A stretch of 64,000 bases of DNA from Streptomyces sp. PsTaAH-137 (GTDB taxonomy: Bacteria; Actinomycetota; Actinomycetes; Streptomycetales; Streptomycetaceae). Location: the NCBI RefSeq assembly GCF_003259365.1, contig NZ_QLLY01000003.1, positions 531,063 through 595,062 of the forward strand. Reading direction: 5' to 3'. Positions 42,919 to 50,302 of the stretch are shown piece by piece. Position 1 is the first letter of the stretch; the number at the start of each line of letters is the position of its first letter. The notes beneath the pieces are model-generated. The model was not told the DNA's origin. It saw only the letters and a program-made list of their open reading frames with translations, and did not search any database. A program made the translations under genes and the position numbers.

Positions 42919-43046
42919 CCAGGGGCGCGGGGAACTGCGCGACCAGCCCCCACCGACCCACACACGAAACACAACCCGAAGCCCCCCAGGGGCGCGGGGA
43001 ACTGCGCGACCAGCCCCCACCGCCCCGCACACGAACGACAACCCGG
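42919..43046. repeat. Two 60-bp direct repeats, 68-bp period
   Basis: Units at about 42919-42978 and 42987-43046 share over 50 of 60 positions, beginning CCAGGGGCGCGGGGAACTGC and ending CAACCCG. The first 30 bp are the element found inverted at 8369-8398. A GGGGCGAGCGGAGCTCGCTC palindrome at about 42899-42918 precedes them, and AACCCGGC tandem octamers follow at about 43040-43060. No gene was found in 42817-43108. Confidence 0.75.
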
Positions 43047-43108
43047 CAACCCGGCAACCCGCCCCGACAGACATGCCACCCCACCCGCCCCCACCTACGC
43101 TGAACCTC

Positions 43109-43909
43109 ATGCCCGAAGGAGACACCGTCCTGCAAGCAGCGAAACGGCTGCACACCGCCCTCGCGGGCCAGGTACTCACCCGCTCCGACCTGCGCGTCCC
43201 CCGATTCGCCACGGCCGACCTGACCGGCCGCACGGTCCTGGACGTCACCGCGCGCGGCAAGCACCTGATGACCCGTGTCGAGGGCGGCCTCACCCTCCAC
43301 TCGCACCTGCGGATGGACGGCTCCTGGAAGATCTACGCCCCGGGCGAGCGCTGGCGCGGCGGCCCCGCGCACCAGATCCGCGCGATCCTCGGCAACGAGA
43401 CCCGCACGGCGGTCGGCTACCGCCTCCCCGTCGTCGAACTCCTGCGCACCGCCGAGGAGTCCAAGGCCGTCGGCCACCTCGGCCCCGACCTGCTCGGCCC
43501 TGACTGGGACCCCGACACGGCCCTGGCCAACCTGTTCAAGGATCCGGCCCGCCCGCTCGGCGAGGCCCTCCTCGACCAGCGGAACCTGGCCGGCATCGGC
43601 AATGTCTACAAGTCCGAGCTCTGCTTCCTCCTGCGCGTCACCCCCTGGCTCCCGGTCGGCGACCTGCCGCCCGACACCGCCGCCCGCCTCCCGCTGCTCG
43701 CCAAGAAGCTCCTCGAAGCCAACCGCGACCGCCCGACCCGCATCACCACCGGCAGCTCCCACCCCGGCGAACAGCTGTACGTCTACGGTCGCGCCCCACG
43801 CCCCTGTCTGCGCTGCCGCACCCCGATCCGCAAGGCGAACCAGGGCGACGGATCCCGCAAACGCCCCACCTACTGGTGCCCCGTCTGCCAGCAGGGCCCG
43901 ACACCGTAG
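43109..43909 (+). CDS. nei2: Endonuclease VIII-like DNA glycosylase Nei2
   Basis: A 266-residue Fpg/Nei-family glycosylase and AP lyase that removes oxidised pyrimidines. It starts MPEGDTVLQAAKRLHTAL: after Met removal Pro is the nucleophile and Glu the acid catalyst. Other landmarks are HLRMDGSWKIY, the helix-two-turn-helix DQRNLAGIGNVYKSELCFLLRVTPW, and a C-terminal zinc finger CLRC...CPVC. MPEGDT is typical of the actinobacterial Nei2 branch. ATG at 43109 has TACGCT 7 nt upstream, possibly a leaderless start; an upstream ATG at 43073 would add an implausible Pro-rich tail. Confidence 0.92.
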   Translation: MPEGDTVLQAAKRLHTALAGQVLTRSDLRVPRFATADLTGRTVLDVTARGKHLMTRVEGGLTLHSHLRMDGSWKIYAPGERWRGGPAHQIRAILGNETRTAVGYRLPVVELLRTAEESKAVGHLGPDLLGPDWDPDTALANLFKDPARPLGEALLDQRNLAGIGNVYKSELCFLLRVTPWLPVGDLPPDTAARLPLLAKKLLEANRDRPTRITTGSSHPGEQLYVYGRAPRPCLRCRTPIRKANQGDGSRKRPTYWCPVCQQGPTP

Positions 43910-43942
43910 AAACAGCTCCGCACTTCGCCCCGTGCACGACAA

Positions 43943-43972
43943 TTGACGACCCGTCAGAAATGCTCGTACGGT
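43943..43972 (+). promoter_or_regulatory. SDR gene promoter, leaderless
   Basis: TTGACG (43943-43948), an 18-bp spacer and TACGGT (43967-43972) agree with the housekeeping consensus. Transcription would begin about 7 nt on, at ATG 43979, with no ribosome binding site. Confidence 0.6.
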
Positions 43973-43978
43973 CCTTGC

Positions 43979-44770
43979 ATGCCTGTCACGGCGTACGACC
44001 TCACCGGACGCACCGCATTCGTCACCGGCGCGGCGAGCGGCATCGGCCGCGCCTCGGCCGTCCTGCTCGCCCGCGCGGGCGCCACCGTGCACTGCGCGGA
44101 CCGCGACGAGCAGGGCCTGCACGAGACGACGGACCTCATCAAGCAGGACGGCGGCACCGCGCACGCGTACCCGCTCGACGTCAGCGACCGCGCCCAGCTC
44201 ACCCAGGCCATCGCCACGGCGGCCCGCCCCGCCGGCGACGGCAGCGGCGGCGGTCTCGACATCATGGCCGCGATCGCCGGGGTCATGCACTCCAGCCCCG
44301 TCCTGGAGACCCGCGACGAGGACCTAGACCGCGTCTTCGCCATCAACTTCAAGGGCATCCTGTACGCCTGCCAGGAAGCGGCCCGCACCATGATCGCGAA
44401 CGGTACCCGCGGCAGCATCGTCACGATGGCGTCGGGAGCCGTCGACACCGGCGGTCCGGGCCTGCTCTGCTACGGCGTCGCGAAGGCGGCCGTCGTCCAG
44501 CTGACCAAAACGCTCGCCACGGAGGCCGGGCCGCACGGCATCCGGGTCAACGCGGTCGCGCCCGGCTGGATCCGCACCCCGATGACGACCGCCCACGACG
44601 GCCGCGCCCAGGCCCACACGGAGTCCCTGATGACGCGCATGACCCCGCTCGGCCGGGTCGGCGAGCCCGACGAGATCGCGCACGCGGTGCTGCACCTCGC
44701 CTCGGACGCCTCGTCCTTCACGACGGGCCAGATCCTCCGCCCGAACGGAGGCGTCGCCATGCCCTGGTGA
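43979..44770 (+). CDS. Short-chain dehydrogenase/reductase (SDR)
   Basis: A 263-residue classical SDR. The cofactor motif is FVTGAASGIGRASAVLLARAG, the active-site Ser is in IVTMASGAV, and the catalytic Tyr-x3-Lys is CYGVAKAAVVQLTKTLATEAGPHGIRVNAVAPGWIRTPM. Asp in CADRDEQG after the second strand suggests NAD(H) preference. It probably oxidises or reduces an alcohol/ketone substrate that cannot be named. It follows nei2 by 69 bp and has its own leaderless promoter. Its 3' end overlaps the convergent small membrane-protein gene by 53 bp. Confidence 0.87.
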   Translation: MPVTAYDLTGRTAFVTGAASGIGRASAVLLARAGATVHCADRDEQGLHETTDLIKQDGGTAHAYPLDVSDRAQLTQAIATAARPAGDGSGGGLDIMAAIAGVMHSSPVLETRDEDLDRVFAINFKGILYACQEAARTMIANGTRGSIVTMASGAVDTGGPGLLCYGVAKAAVVQLTKTLATEAGPHGIRVNAVAPGWIRTPMTTAHDGRAQAHTESLMTRMTPLGRVGEPDEIAHAVLHLASDASSFTTGQILRPNGGVAMPW

Positions 44771-45065
44771 CCACCCCGCTGACCAGCCCCCACACCCCGC
44801 CCGCCATCTCGTGCCCCGCCCGCAGGGCCCGCCCCCGCACCTTCCGCGCACCGTGCCGCCCCGGCATTCCCGCGACGCCGGCGGCCTTCGACTTGGGCAG
44901 CGCGTGCACCGGCAGCAGGCTCAGCCCCCAGCCTCCCGCGGCGACCGCCCCCTCGAACGCCCCCGCGTCCGGCGCGAAGGCCAGCCGCAGCACTCCCCAC
45001 CACCACAGCGCCCCCACCAGTACGGCGGGTATCCAGCGCAGCGCTCGCCACCGGCCCACGGTCAC
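44718..45065 (-). CDS. Small membrane protein, hypothetical
   Basis: A 115-residue protein with a tryptophan-rich first helix (WRALRWIPAVLVGALWWWGVLRL) and a basic C-terminal half, probably a membrane-anchored protein with cytoplasmic tail. GTG at 45065 is preceded by GGAGGTGA at ideal spacing, which argues that it is real in spite of no recognised family. It overlaps the convergent SDR gene by 53 bp. Confidence 0.6.
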   Translation of the reverse strand: MTVGRWRALRWIPAVLVGALWWWGVLRLAFAPDAGAFEGAVAAGGWGLSLLPVHALPKSKAAGVAGMPGRHGARKVRGRALRAGHEMAGGVWGLVSGVVTRAWRRLRSGGGSGPS

Positions 45066-45164
45066 CGCCCGCTCACCTCCACCCGTACCGCCCCAAGCAC
45101 CGCGTCCCGACGCCAACGACATCCGTACCCCGTGAACAGGGCGCACTCCACAGACAGCGCACAC

Positions 45165-45199
45165 CGGGGGCGCGCCACCCGTGAGGCGACGCGCCCCCG
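45165..45199 (-). terminator. dps terminator hairpin
   Basis: CGGGGGCGCG (45165-45174) and CGCGCCCCCG (45190-45199) form a perfect 10-bp stem with a 15-nt loop, 18 bp after the dps stop. Confidence 0.65.
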
Positions 45200-45216
45200 A
45201 TCACCGCGGCGGTGAC

Positions 45217-45690
45217 TCAGCCGCCGTTCTCGGCCTGGAACATCCAGTGGTGCTTCTCCAGATCCGCCGTGATGGCGATGAAGATGTCCTGGCTGACGGG
45301 GTCCGCGTCACCGGTCGCCTCGATCCGCTCCCGCATCCGGGTGATCACGGCACCGAGGGCGTCCACGAGCGTGCCCACCGCGTCCACGTCCTTGACCCAG
45401 CCGTCGGCGATCGTGCCGATCCCGCTGGTGGCGGCCACGGTCCCGGCCCGGCCGTCCGGGGACACCCCGAGCGTGGAGGCCCGCTCGGCCACCGTGTCGG
45501 AGTGCAGACGCGCGGTGTCCACGACCTCGTCGAGCTGGAGATGCACGGACCGGAAGCGGGGACCGACCACGTTCCAGTGAACCTGCTTCGCCACCAGCGA
45601 GAGGTCCACCAGATCGACCAGGGCCCCTTGCAGCGCCTCGGAGACGGTCTTCAGATCGGCATCGGTCAGTGGACTCTTCACGACGTACAT
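45217..45690 (-). CDS. dps: Dps-family DNA-binding ferritin-like protein
   Basis: A 157-residue Dps protein that forms a dodecamer, stores iron and protects DNA under stress. The interface ferroxidase residues are seen in LVAKQVHWNVVGPRFRSVHLQLDEVVDTARLHSDTVAERASTLG (His, His, Asp, Glu). The N-terminal tail is short and only weakly basic, and the C-terminus ends ADLEKHHWMFQAENGG without an extended tail. The ATG is preceded by GGAGGT. The 178-bp upstream region is locally A+T-rich (about 45715-45740). It corresponds in position to the dps homologue near clgR in other Streptomyces. Confidence 0.93.
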   Translation of the reverse strand: MYVVKSPLTDADLKTVSEALQGALVDLVDLSLVAKQVHWNVVGPRFRSVHLQLDEVVDTARLHSDTVAERASTLGVSPDGRAGTVAATSGIGTIADGWVKDVDAVGTLVDALGAVITRMRERIEATGDADPVSQDIFIAITADLEKHHWMFQAENGG

Positions 45691-45807
45691 CCGTTACCTC
45701 CGTATCGAAACCATCATCAACAATGGCATATACGTACTAGAACGGACATGCGGCGGGGACGCCAGGGCCAAATGGCCTACAAGTACGACCGTCGCGGCGC
45801 ACACGGC

Positions 45808-45844
45808 GGAGACCCCCGGCCGAAGATCTCGACCGGGGGTCTCC
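45808..45844 (-). terminator. clgR terminator hairpin
   Basis: GGAGACCCCCGG (45808-45819) and CCGGGGGTCTCC (45833-45844) form a perfect 12-bp stem, 24 bp beyond the clgR stop. The loop contains AGATCT. Confidence 0.7.
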
Positions 45845-45868
45845 CCAAGCTCATGCTGAGCGCAGGCG

Positions 45869-46249
45869 CTACGCCGCTACGACGTCCACGGCCTCCGCAG
45901 GCGCCTTGATCGTCACCCGTTCCGGCGGGACGCCGGTCACGGAGACGGAATTGAGCATCGGGCGAACCGGTGCCGGCACCGGCTCCGACGGGACTGCCGC
46001 CGCCGACGCGGCCAGCTCCGCGAGAGCGAGCTCGTCGCTCACCTCGCGCATCAACTCGGACATCCGTACGTCAAGCGCGTCGCAGATCGCGGAGAGCAGC
46101 TCGGAGGAAGCCTCCTTCTGCCCCCGTTCCACCTCGGAAAGATAGCCGAGCGAGACTCGGGCGGACGAGGAGACTTCGCGCAGAGTACGGCCCTGGCGCT
46201 GGCGCTGCCGACGCAGCACGTCACCCAGCAGGCGACGGAGCAGAATCAT
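45869..46249 (-). CDS. clgR: Clp/Lon regulator ClgR
   Basis: A 126-residue XRE-type regulator that in actinobacteria activates clp protease and lon genes. The helix-turn-helix (about 8-65) reads [61 protein letters not shown]. The C-terminus ends VDVVAA; a terminal Ala-Ala is the known ClpP-dependent degradation signal of ClgR, so the protein is probably unstable. ATG at 46249 gives the standard [12 protein letters not shown] start; a longer frame upstream is unnecessary. It lies downstream of cinA, as in Corynebacterium and Mycobacterium. Confidence 0.93.
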   Translation of the reverse strand: MILLRRLLGDVLRRQRQRQGRTLREVSSSARVSLGYLSEVERGQKEASSELLSAICDALDVRMSELMREVSDELALAELAASAAAVPSEPVPAPVRPMLNSVSVTGVPPERVTIKAPAEAVDVVAA

Positions 46250-46358
46250 CGGTGGCTCCCTCCTCGGACCGCGTAGCCGCATCCTTCACGCCCCACCGTA
46301 CCGCCTTGGGCGGCGGCCGTGCGGGGAGCGATGTCGTGTTCACTCAGGGCTGCAAACA

Positions 46359-46937
46359 TCAAAACCCCCCGTTCTGTTCCGTATCCTGTGTCCGCGCATT
46401 CCCAGCATGTTCGCCGGAATGCCCTCCGACCAGCTCTTCCGTGAGCAGTCCGAGCACGCTCCGTACACTCTCTCTACGAATTTCCGCCCGGCCGCCGTTC
46501 AACCGCAGCGCGAGCACTTTGCGGCTACCAGCGAAATCCCGGACAGACCGGAAACCACCCGTCCGTGCCTCTTCGGGCCCGGCCACCGCCACGAAAACGG
46601 TGCCGACCGGCTGCCCGTCCTGGGGCTCGGGGCCCGCGACACCGGTGGTGGCGATCCCCCAGTCCGCGCCGAGCGCGTCCCGCACCCCGGCGGCCATCTG
46701 GAGCGCCACGTCCGGGAGCACGGCACCGTGTGCGGCGAGCAGCGCCGCGTCCACGCCGAGGACGGTGTGCTTGAGCTCGGTGGCGTACGCGGTGACGGAG
46801 CCGCGGAAGACCTTCGAGGCCCCCGGCACGGACACCAGCTCCGCGGCCACGAGACCACCGGTCAGCGACTCGGCGACGGCAAGGGTCTCCCCTCGCTCCG
46901 CCAACAGCCGCAGCGCCTCGGCAGCCCCGTACGTCAC
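46359..46937 (-). CDS. cinA: CinA C-terminal domain / NMN amidohydrolase
   Basis: A 192-residue CinA-C (PncC) protein, which deamidates nicotinamide mononucleotide to nicotinate mononucleotide. Signatures are LAVAESLTGGLVAAELVSVPGASKVFRGSVTAYATELKHTVLGV and GADWGIATTGVAGPEPQDGQPVGTVFVAV. It lacks the N-terminal molybdopterin-binding-like domain of long CinA, as usual in Streptomyces. GTG at 46937 overlaps the pgsA stop (GTGA), making rimO-pgsA-cinA a coupled set. Confidence 0.92.
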   Translation of the reverse strand: MTYGAAEALRLLAERGETLAVAESLTGGLVAAELVSVPGASKVFRGSVTAYATELKHTVLGVDAALLAAHGAVLPDVALQMAAGVRDALGADWGIATTGVAGPEPQDGQPVGTVFVAVAGPEEARTGGFRSVRDFAGSRKVLALRLNGGRAEIRRESVRSVLGLLTEELVGGHSGEHAGNARTQDTEQNGGF

Positions 46938-47641
46938 TTCTCGGCCGCCTCCGAAGGCGTCTGGTCCGCGGCTGCGGCCTGGGAGAGGGCCGCGGCGGCG
47001 GCCGCCTCGGCGAGCCCGGCGCGGCGCAGCACGACCGCCTGTCGTACGTAGTCGAGCCCGGTCACCACGGTGAGGACCACGGCGACCGCCATCACCCAGA
47101 ACCGGAACGTCGCGAGCGGCCCGGTCAGCGCGAGCACGTACATGCCCACGGCCGTGCCCTGGGCCAGGGTCTTCATCTTGCCGCCGCGACTGGCCGGGAT
47201 GACCCCGTATCTGATCACCACGAAGCGCAGCAGCGTGATCCCCAGCTCGCGCCCGAGGATGACACCGGTCACCCACCACGGCAGGTCACCGAGCGACGAC
47301 AGACAGATCAGCGCCGCTCCCATGATCGCCTTGTCGGCGATGGGGTCGGCGATCTTCCCGAAGTCGGTGACCAGGTTGTACGTGCGGGCCAGATGCCCGT
47401 CGAAGACATCCGTGATCATGGCGACGGCGAACGCCGCCCACGCCCACGCCCGCATCGCCGGGTCATAGCCCCCGTCGGCGAGCATCAGCACCACGAAACC
47501 CGGCACCAGGAGCAGCCGGACCATGGTCAGGATGTTGGCGATGTTCCACAGGCTGGCCTGGTTCACGGCCGCAGTGCCCAGCTTGCCGCCGGGCGCCGGC
47601 CTACCGGTGCCTCCCGCGGCGGACGCCGGCACTCCGGTCAT
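46934..47641 (-). CDS. pgsA: Phosphatidylglycerophosphate synthase PgsA
   Basis: A 235-residue CDP-alcohol phosphatidyltransferase that makes phosphatidylglycerophosphate from CDP-diacylglycerol and glycerol-3-phosphate in the membrane. The catalytic motif DG-x2-AR-x8-G-x3-D-x3-D is present as [27 protein letters not shown]. Hydrophobic helices include [16 protein letters not shown] and [15 protein letters not shown]. Its N-terminal 25 residues are Gly/Ala/Pro-rich. It overlaps rimO by 4 bp upstream and cinA by 4 bp downstream. Confidence 0.92.
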   Translation of the reverse strand: MTGVPASAAGGTGRPAPGGKLGTAAVNQASLWNIANILTMVRLLLVPGFVVLMLADGGYDPAMRAWAWAAFAVAMITDVFDGHLARTYNLVTDFGKIADPIADKAIMGAALICLSSLGDLPWWVTGVILGRELGITLLRFVVIRYGVIPASRGGKMKTLAQGTAVGMYVLALTGPLATFRFWVMAVAVVLTVVTGLDYVRQAVVLRRAGLAEAAAAAALSQAAAADQTPSEAAEK

Positions 47642-49098
47642 CTGCCTGCCTCCTCAAGCCCGTCGAGCGGCTCGGCGACGAGGTCCACTCCCTCGGTTCC
47701 GACCACCTTTGCCACGACCATACGGCCGACGGTCAGACCTTCGCCGCCCGTGAGGCGCACCTGGCCGTCCGTCTCCGGTGCCTGGTGGGCGCCGCGGCCG
47801 ACCACGCCGTCCTCGGCGTCCACGGACTCGACGAGCACCTCCACGGTCTCGCCCAGACGCTCCTCGGCCCGCTGCGACACCAGCTGCTCGGCGAGGCGCG
47901 ACACCCGCGCGAGCCGCTCGGCGACGACGTCCTCGTCCAGCTTGGTCTCGTACGTGGCCGCCTCCGTGCCCTCCTCGTCGGAGTAGCCGAAGACGCCGAT
48001 GGCGTCGAGCCGCGCGCCGTTCAGGAACCGCTCCAGCTCGGCGAAGTCGGCCTCGGACTCACCGGGGAAGCCCACGATGAAGTTGGACCGGACACCCGCC
48101 TGCGGGGCCTTGCTCCGAATGGTGTCGAGCAGCTCCAGGAAGCGGTCGGTGTCGCCGAAGCGCCGCATCGCGCGCAGCACGGCGGGCGCCGAGTGCTGGA
48201 AGGAGAGATCGAAGTACGGGGCGACCTTCTCGGTCCCCGTCAGGACGTCGATGAGCCCGGGCCGCATCTCGGCGGGCTGCAGGTAGCTCACGCGGACCCG
48301 CTCGATCCCGTCGACACCGGCCAGCTCGGGCAGCAGCGACTCCAGGAGACGGATGTCACCGAGATCCTTGCCGTACGACGTGTTGTTCTCGGAGACCAGC
48401 ATGATCTCCTTGACGCCCTGCTCGGCGAGCCAGCGCGTCTCGTTGAGCACGTCGCTGGGGCGGCGCGAGATGAACGAGCCGCGGAACGACGGGATGGCGC
48501 AGAAGGTGCACCGCCGGTCACAGCCGGAGGCCAGCTTCACGGAGGCCACGGGCGCCCCGTCGAGCCGGCGCCGCAGGGGCGCACGCGGCCCGGACGCGGG
48601 CGCGACGCCCTCGGGCAGGTCCACCGGAGCGTGGCCGGGCAGCGCGATGCCGGAGCCCGCCTCCTGGCGCTCGGCCGGGCTGATGGGCAGCAGCTTGCGC
48701 CGGTCGCGCGGGGCGTGTGCCTCCACGCTGCCGCCCGACAGGATCGTCTGGAGACGGCCGGAGATGTCCTCGTAGTCGTCGAAGCCGAGCACGCCGTCGG
48801 CCTCGGGGAGGGCCTCGGCGAGCTCCTTGCCGTACCGCTCGGCCATGCAGCCCACCGCCACGACGGCCTGGGTTCTGCCATGCCCCTTGAGGTCATTGGC
48901 TTCGAGGAGGGCGTCGACGGAGTCCTTCTTGGCGGCCTCGACGAAGCCACAGGTGTTCACGACGGCGACATCGGCGGACTCGGCGTCCTCGACGAGCTCC
49001 CAGCCGTCCGCCTCCAAGCGGCCTGCGAGCTCCTCCGAGTCCACCTCGTTACGGGCGCAGCCAAGGGTGACAAGTGCGACGGTACGGCGTTCGGGCAT
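47638..49098 (-). CDS. rimO: Ribosomal protein S12 methylthiotransferase RimO
   Basis: A 486-residue radical-SAM enzyme that methylthiolates an Asp of ribosomal protein S12. The N-terminal methylthiotransferase domain has three cysteines for one Fe-S cluster ([32 protein letters not shown]). The radical-SAM cluster motif is [18 protein letters not shown], and a TRAM domain closes the protein. ATG at 49098 is a clear start. It is the first gene of the rimO-pgsA-cinA series. Confidence 0.95.
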   Translation of the reverse strand: MPERRTVALVTLGCARNEVDSEELAGRLEADGWELVEDAESADVAVVNTCGFVEAAKKDSVDALLEANDLKGHGRTQAVVAVGCMAERYGKELAEALPEADGVLGFDDYEDISGRLQTILSGGSVEAHAPRDRRKLLPISPAERQEAGSGIALPGHAPVDLPEGVAPASGPRAPLRRRLDGAPVASVKLASGCDRRCTFCAIPSFRGSFISRRPSDVLNETRWLAEQGVKEIMLVSENNTSYGKDLGDIRLLESLLPELAGVDGIERVRVSYLQPAEMRPGLIDVLTGTEKVAPYFDLSFQHSAPAVLRAMRRFGDTDRFLELLDTIRSKAPQAGVRSNFIVGFPGESEADFAELERFLNGARLDAIGVFGYSDEEGTEAATYETKLDEDVVAERLARVSRLAEQLVSQRAEERLGETVEVLVESVDAEDGVVGRGAHQAPETDGQVRLTGGEGLTVGRMVVAKVVGTEGVDLVAEPLDGLEEAGR

Positions 49099-49177
49099 GG
49101 ACTCAAGACTACTTCGTCCCACCGACACCCCTCGCCGGGAGGGTTACCGGGAGATCGCCGAGGCCACCGGCCGGGCG

Positions 49178-50032
49178 TCAGCCGACCTCGGGATCGCCCT
49201 TGGTGTACGTCAGCCGCTCGACCTGACCGGCCTGGAACTCGTCCTGGATCTTCTTGCCGTTCACGTACAGCTGGACGGCGCCGGCGTCACCGAGCACCAC
49301 GTCGACCTTCTGGTTGTCCTGGAAGGTCTTCGACTGGCCCTGTTCGAGCACTCCGTCGAACAGAAGTCGTCCGTTGTGATCCTTCGCGGAGATCCAGCTG
49401 CGCCCGTCCGCCGCGTTGATCTTGACGGTGACCTTGTCGCGCGGGGCGGCCGCGATGGCGCTGTCCGACGGGTTGGGCTTCGGGTCGGAGGGCTTCTTGG
49501 TGCTGGGCTTCGGCTTGGGGGTGGTGGGCTTGGAGGTGCTGGGCGTCGCGCCCTCGGCGGCCTGCTGCTTGTCGCCGTCGTCGTCGCCACCGCTCACCGC
49601 CGTGTAGCCCACGAAGGCGATGACCGCGACGATCGCGGCGACCATGGCGGCCGTCCAGTTCGGGCGGCGCGGCTCGGAGCGGATGCGCTCGGCCTCGAAG
49701 AGCGGGGTGGCCGGCGTCGGCGCGGGCTGTCCGCCGTGCTCGGCGCCGTACTGCGCGAGCAGCGGCTCCGGATCGATCCCCACGGCACGCGCGAGCGTGC
49801 GGATGTGGCCGCGCGCGTACACGTCGCCACCACAGCGCGAGAAATCGTCCTGTTCGATCGCATGCACGATCGGGATGCGCACCCGGGTCGACTGGCTGAC
49901 CTCGTCGACAGTGAGACCCGCGGCGATACGTGCCTGCTGCAGGACATGACCGATCGACGGTCGGTCGTCGCCCGACTGCGGGGTGTGGTCTTCCGAAGGG
50001 CGGTCGTCTTCAGGGGAGTTGCCGATGGACAC
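49178..50032 (-). CDS. RodZ-like helix-turn-helix membrane protein
   Basis: A roughly 284-residue RodZ-like protein. The N-terminal cytoplasmic helix-turn-helix (about 25-95) reads IGHVLQQARIAAGLTVDEVSQSTRVRIPIVHAIEQDDFSRCGGDVYARGHIRTLARAVGIDP. One transmembrane helix (MVAAIVAVIAFVGYTAV), a Pro/Lys/Thr-rich linker and an extracytoplasmic DUF4115 domain (KVTVKINAADGRSWISAKDHNGRLLFDGVLEQGQSKTF) follow. GTG at 50032 gives the usual start; GTG at 50059 is possible. RodZ bridges MreB and the cell-wall machinery. It lies between rimO and ftsK. Confidence 0.85.
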   Translation of the reverse strand: MSIGNSPEDDRPSEDHTPQSGDDRPSIGHVLQQARIAAGLTVDEVSQSTRVRIPIVHAIEQDDFSRCGGDVYARGHIRTLARAVGIDPEPLLAQYGAEHGGQPAPTPATPLFEAERIRSEPRRPNWTAAMVAAIVAVIAFVGYTAVSGGDDDGDKQQAAEGATPSTSKPTTPKPKPSTKKPSDPKPNPSDSAIAAAPRDKVTVKINAADGRSWISAKDHNGRLLFDGVLEQGQSKTFQDNQKVDVVLGDAGAVQLYVNGKKIQDEFQAGQVERLTYTKGDPEVG

Positions 50033-50302
50033 GGGGGCGCCTTTCGAGCGTGTAGCCACCTGCTGGAGGTTCAGTCTAGGGGGGGTACGAAAGGGTGGGG
50101 CAACCGGGCGGTCGGACTTTGTACGCCATCAGAGCCACCGGTGTGACCCGCGGTCCTGACGGTCGGCTGGGCGTCGCCCCTCCCCTCAACTTGACGTACG
50201 CGATGAGGAAACGGTTGCCCCGGATTTCCTTACGAGTGACATCGAAATCGCGCCGGTCCAAGATCGCGCGATCGGCGGCCGCTCGGCCCGGGTCCGACCG
50301 GC

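Noticed and set aside
42322..43293. Nucleotidyltransferase with a 160-residue N-terminal extension
   Set aside because: The extension is translated intergenic repeat sequence (42919-43046) and the antisense of nei2. The conserved domain starts at ATG 42816.
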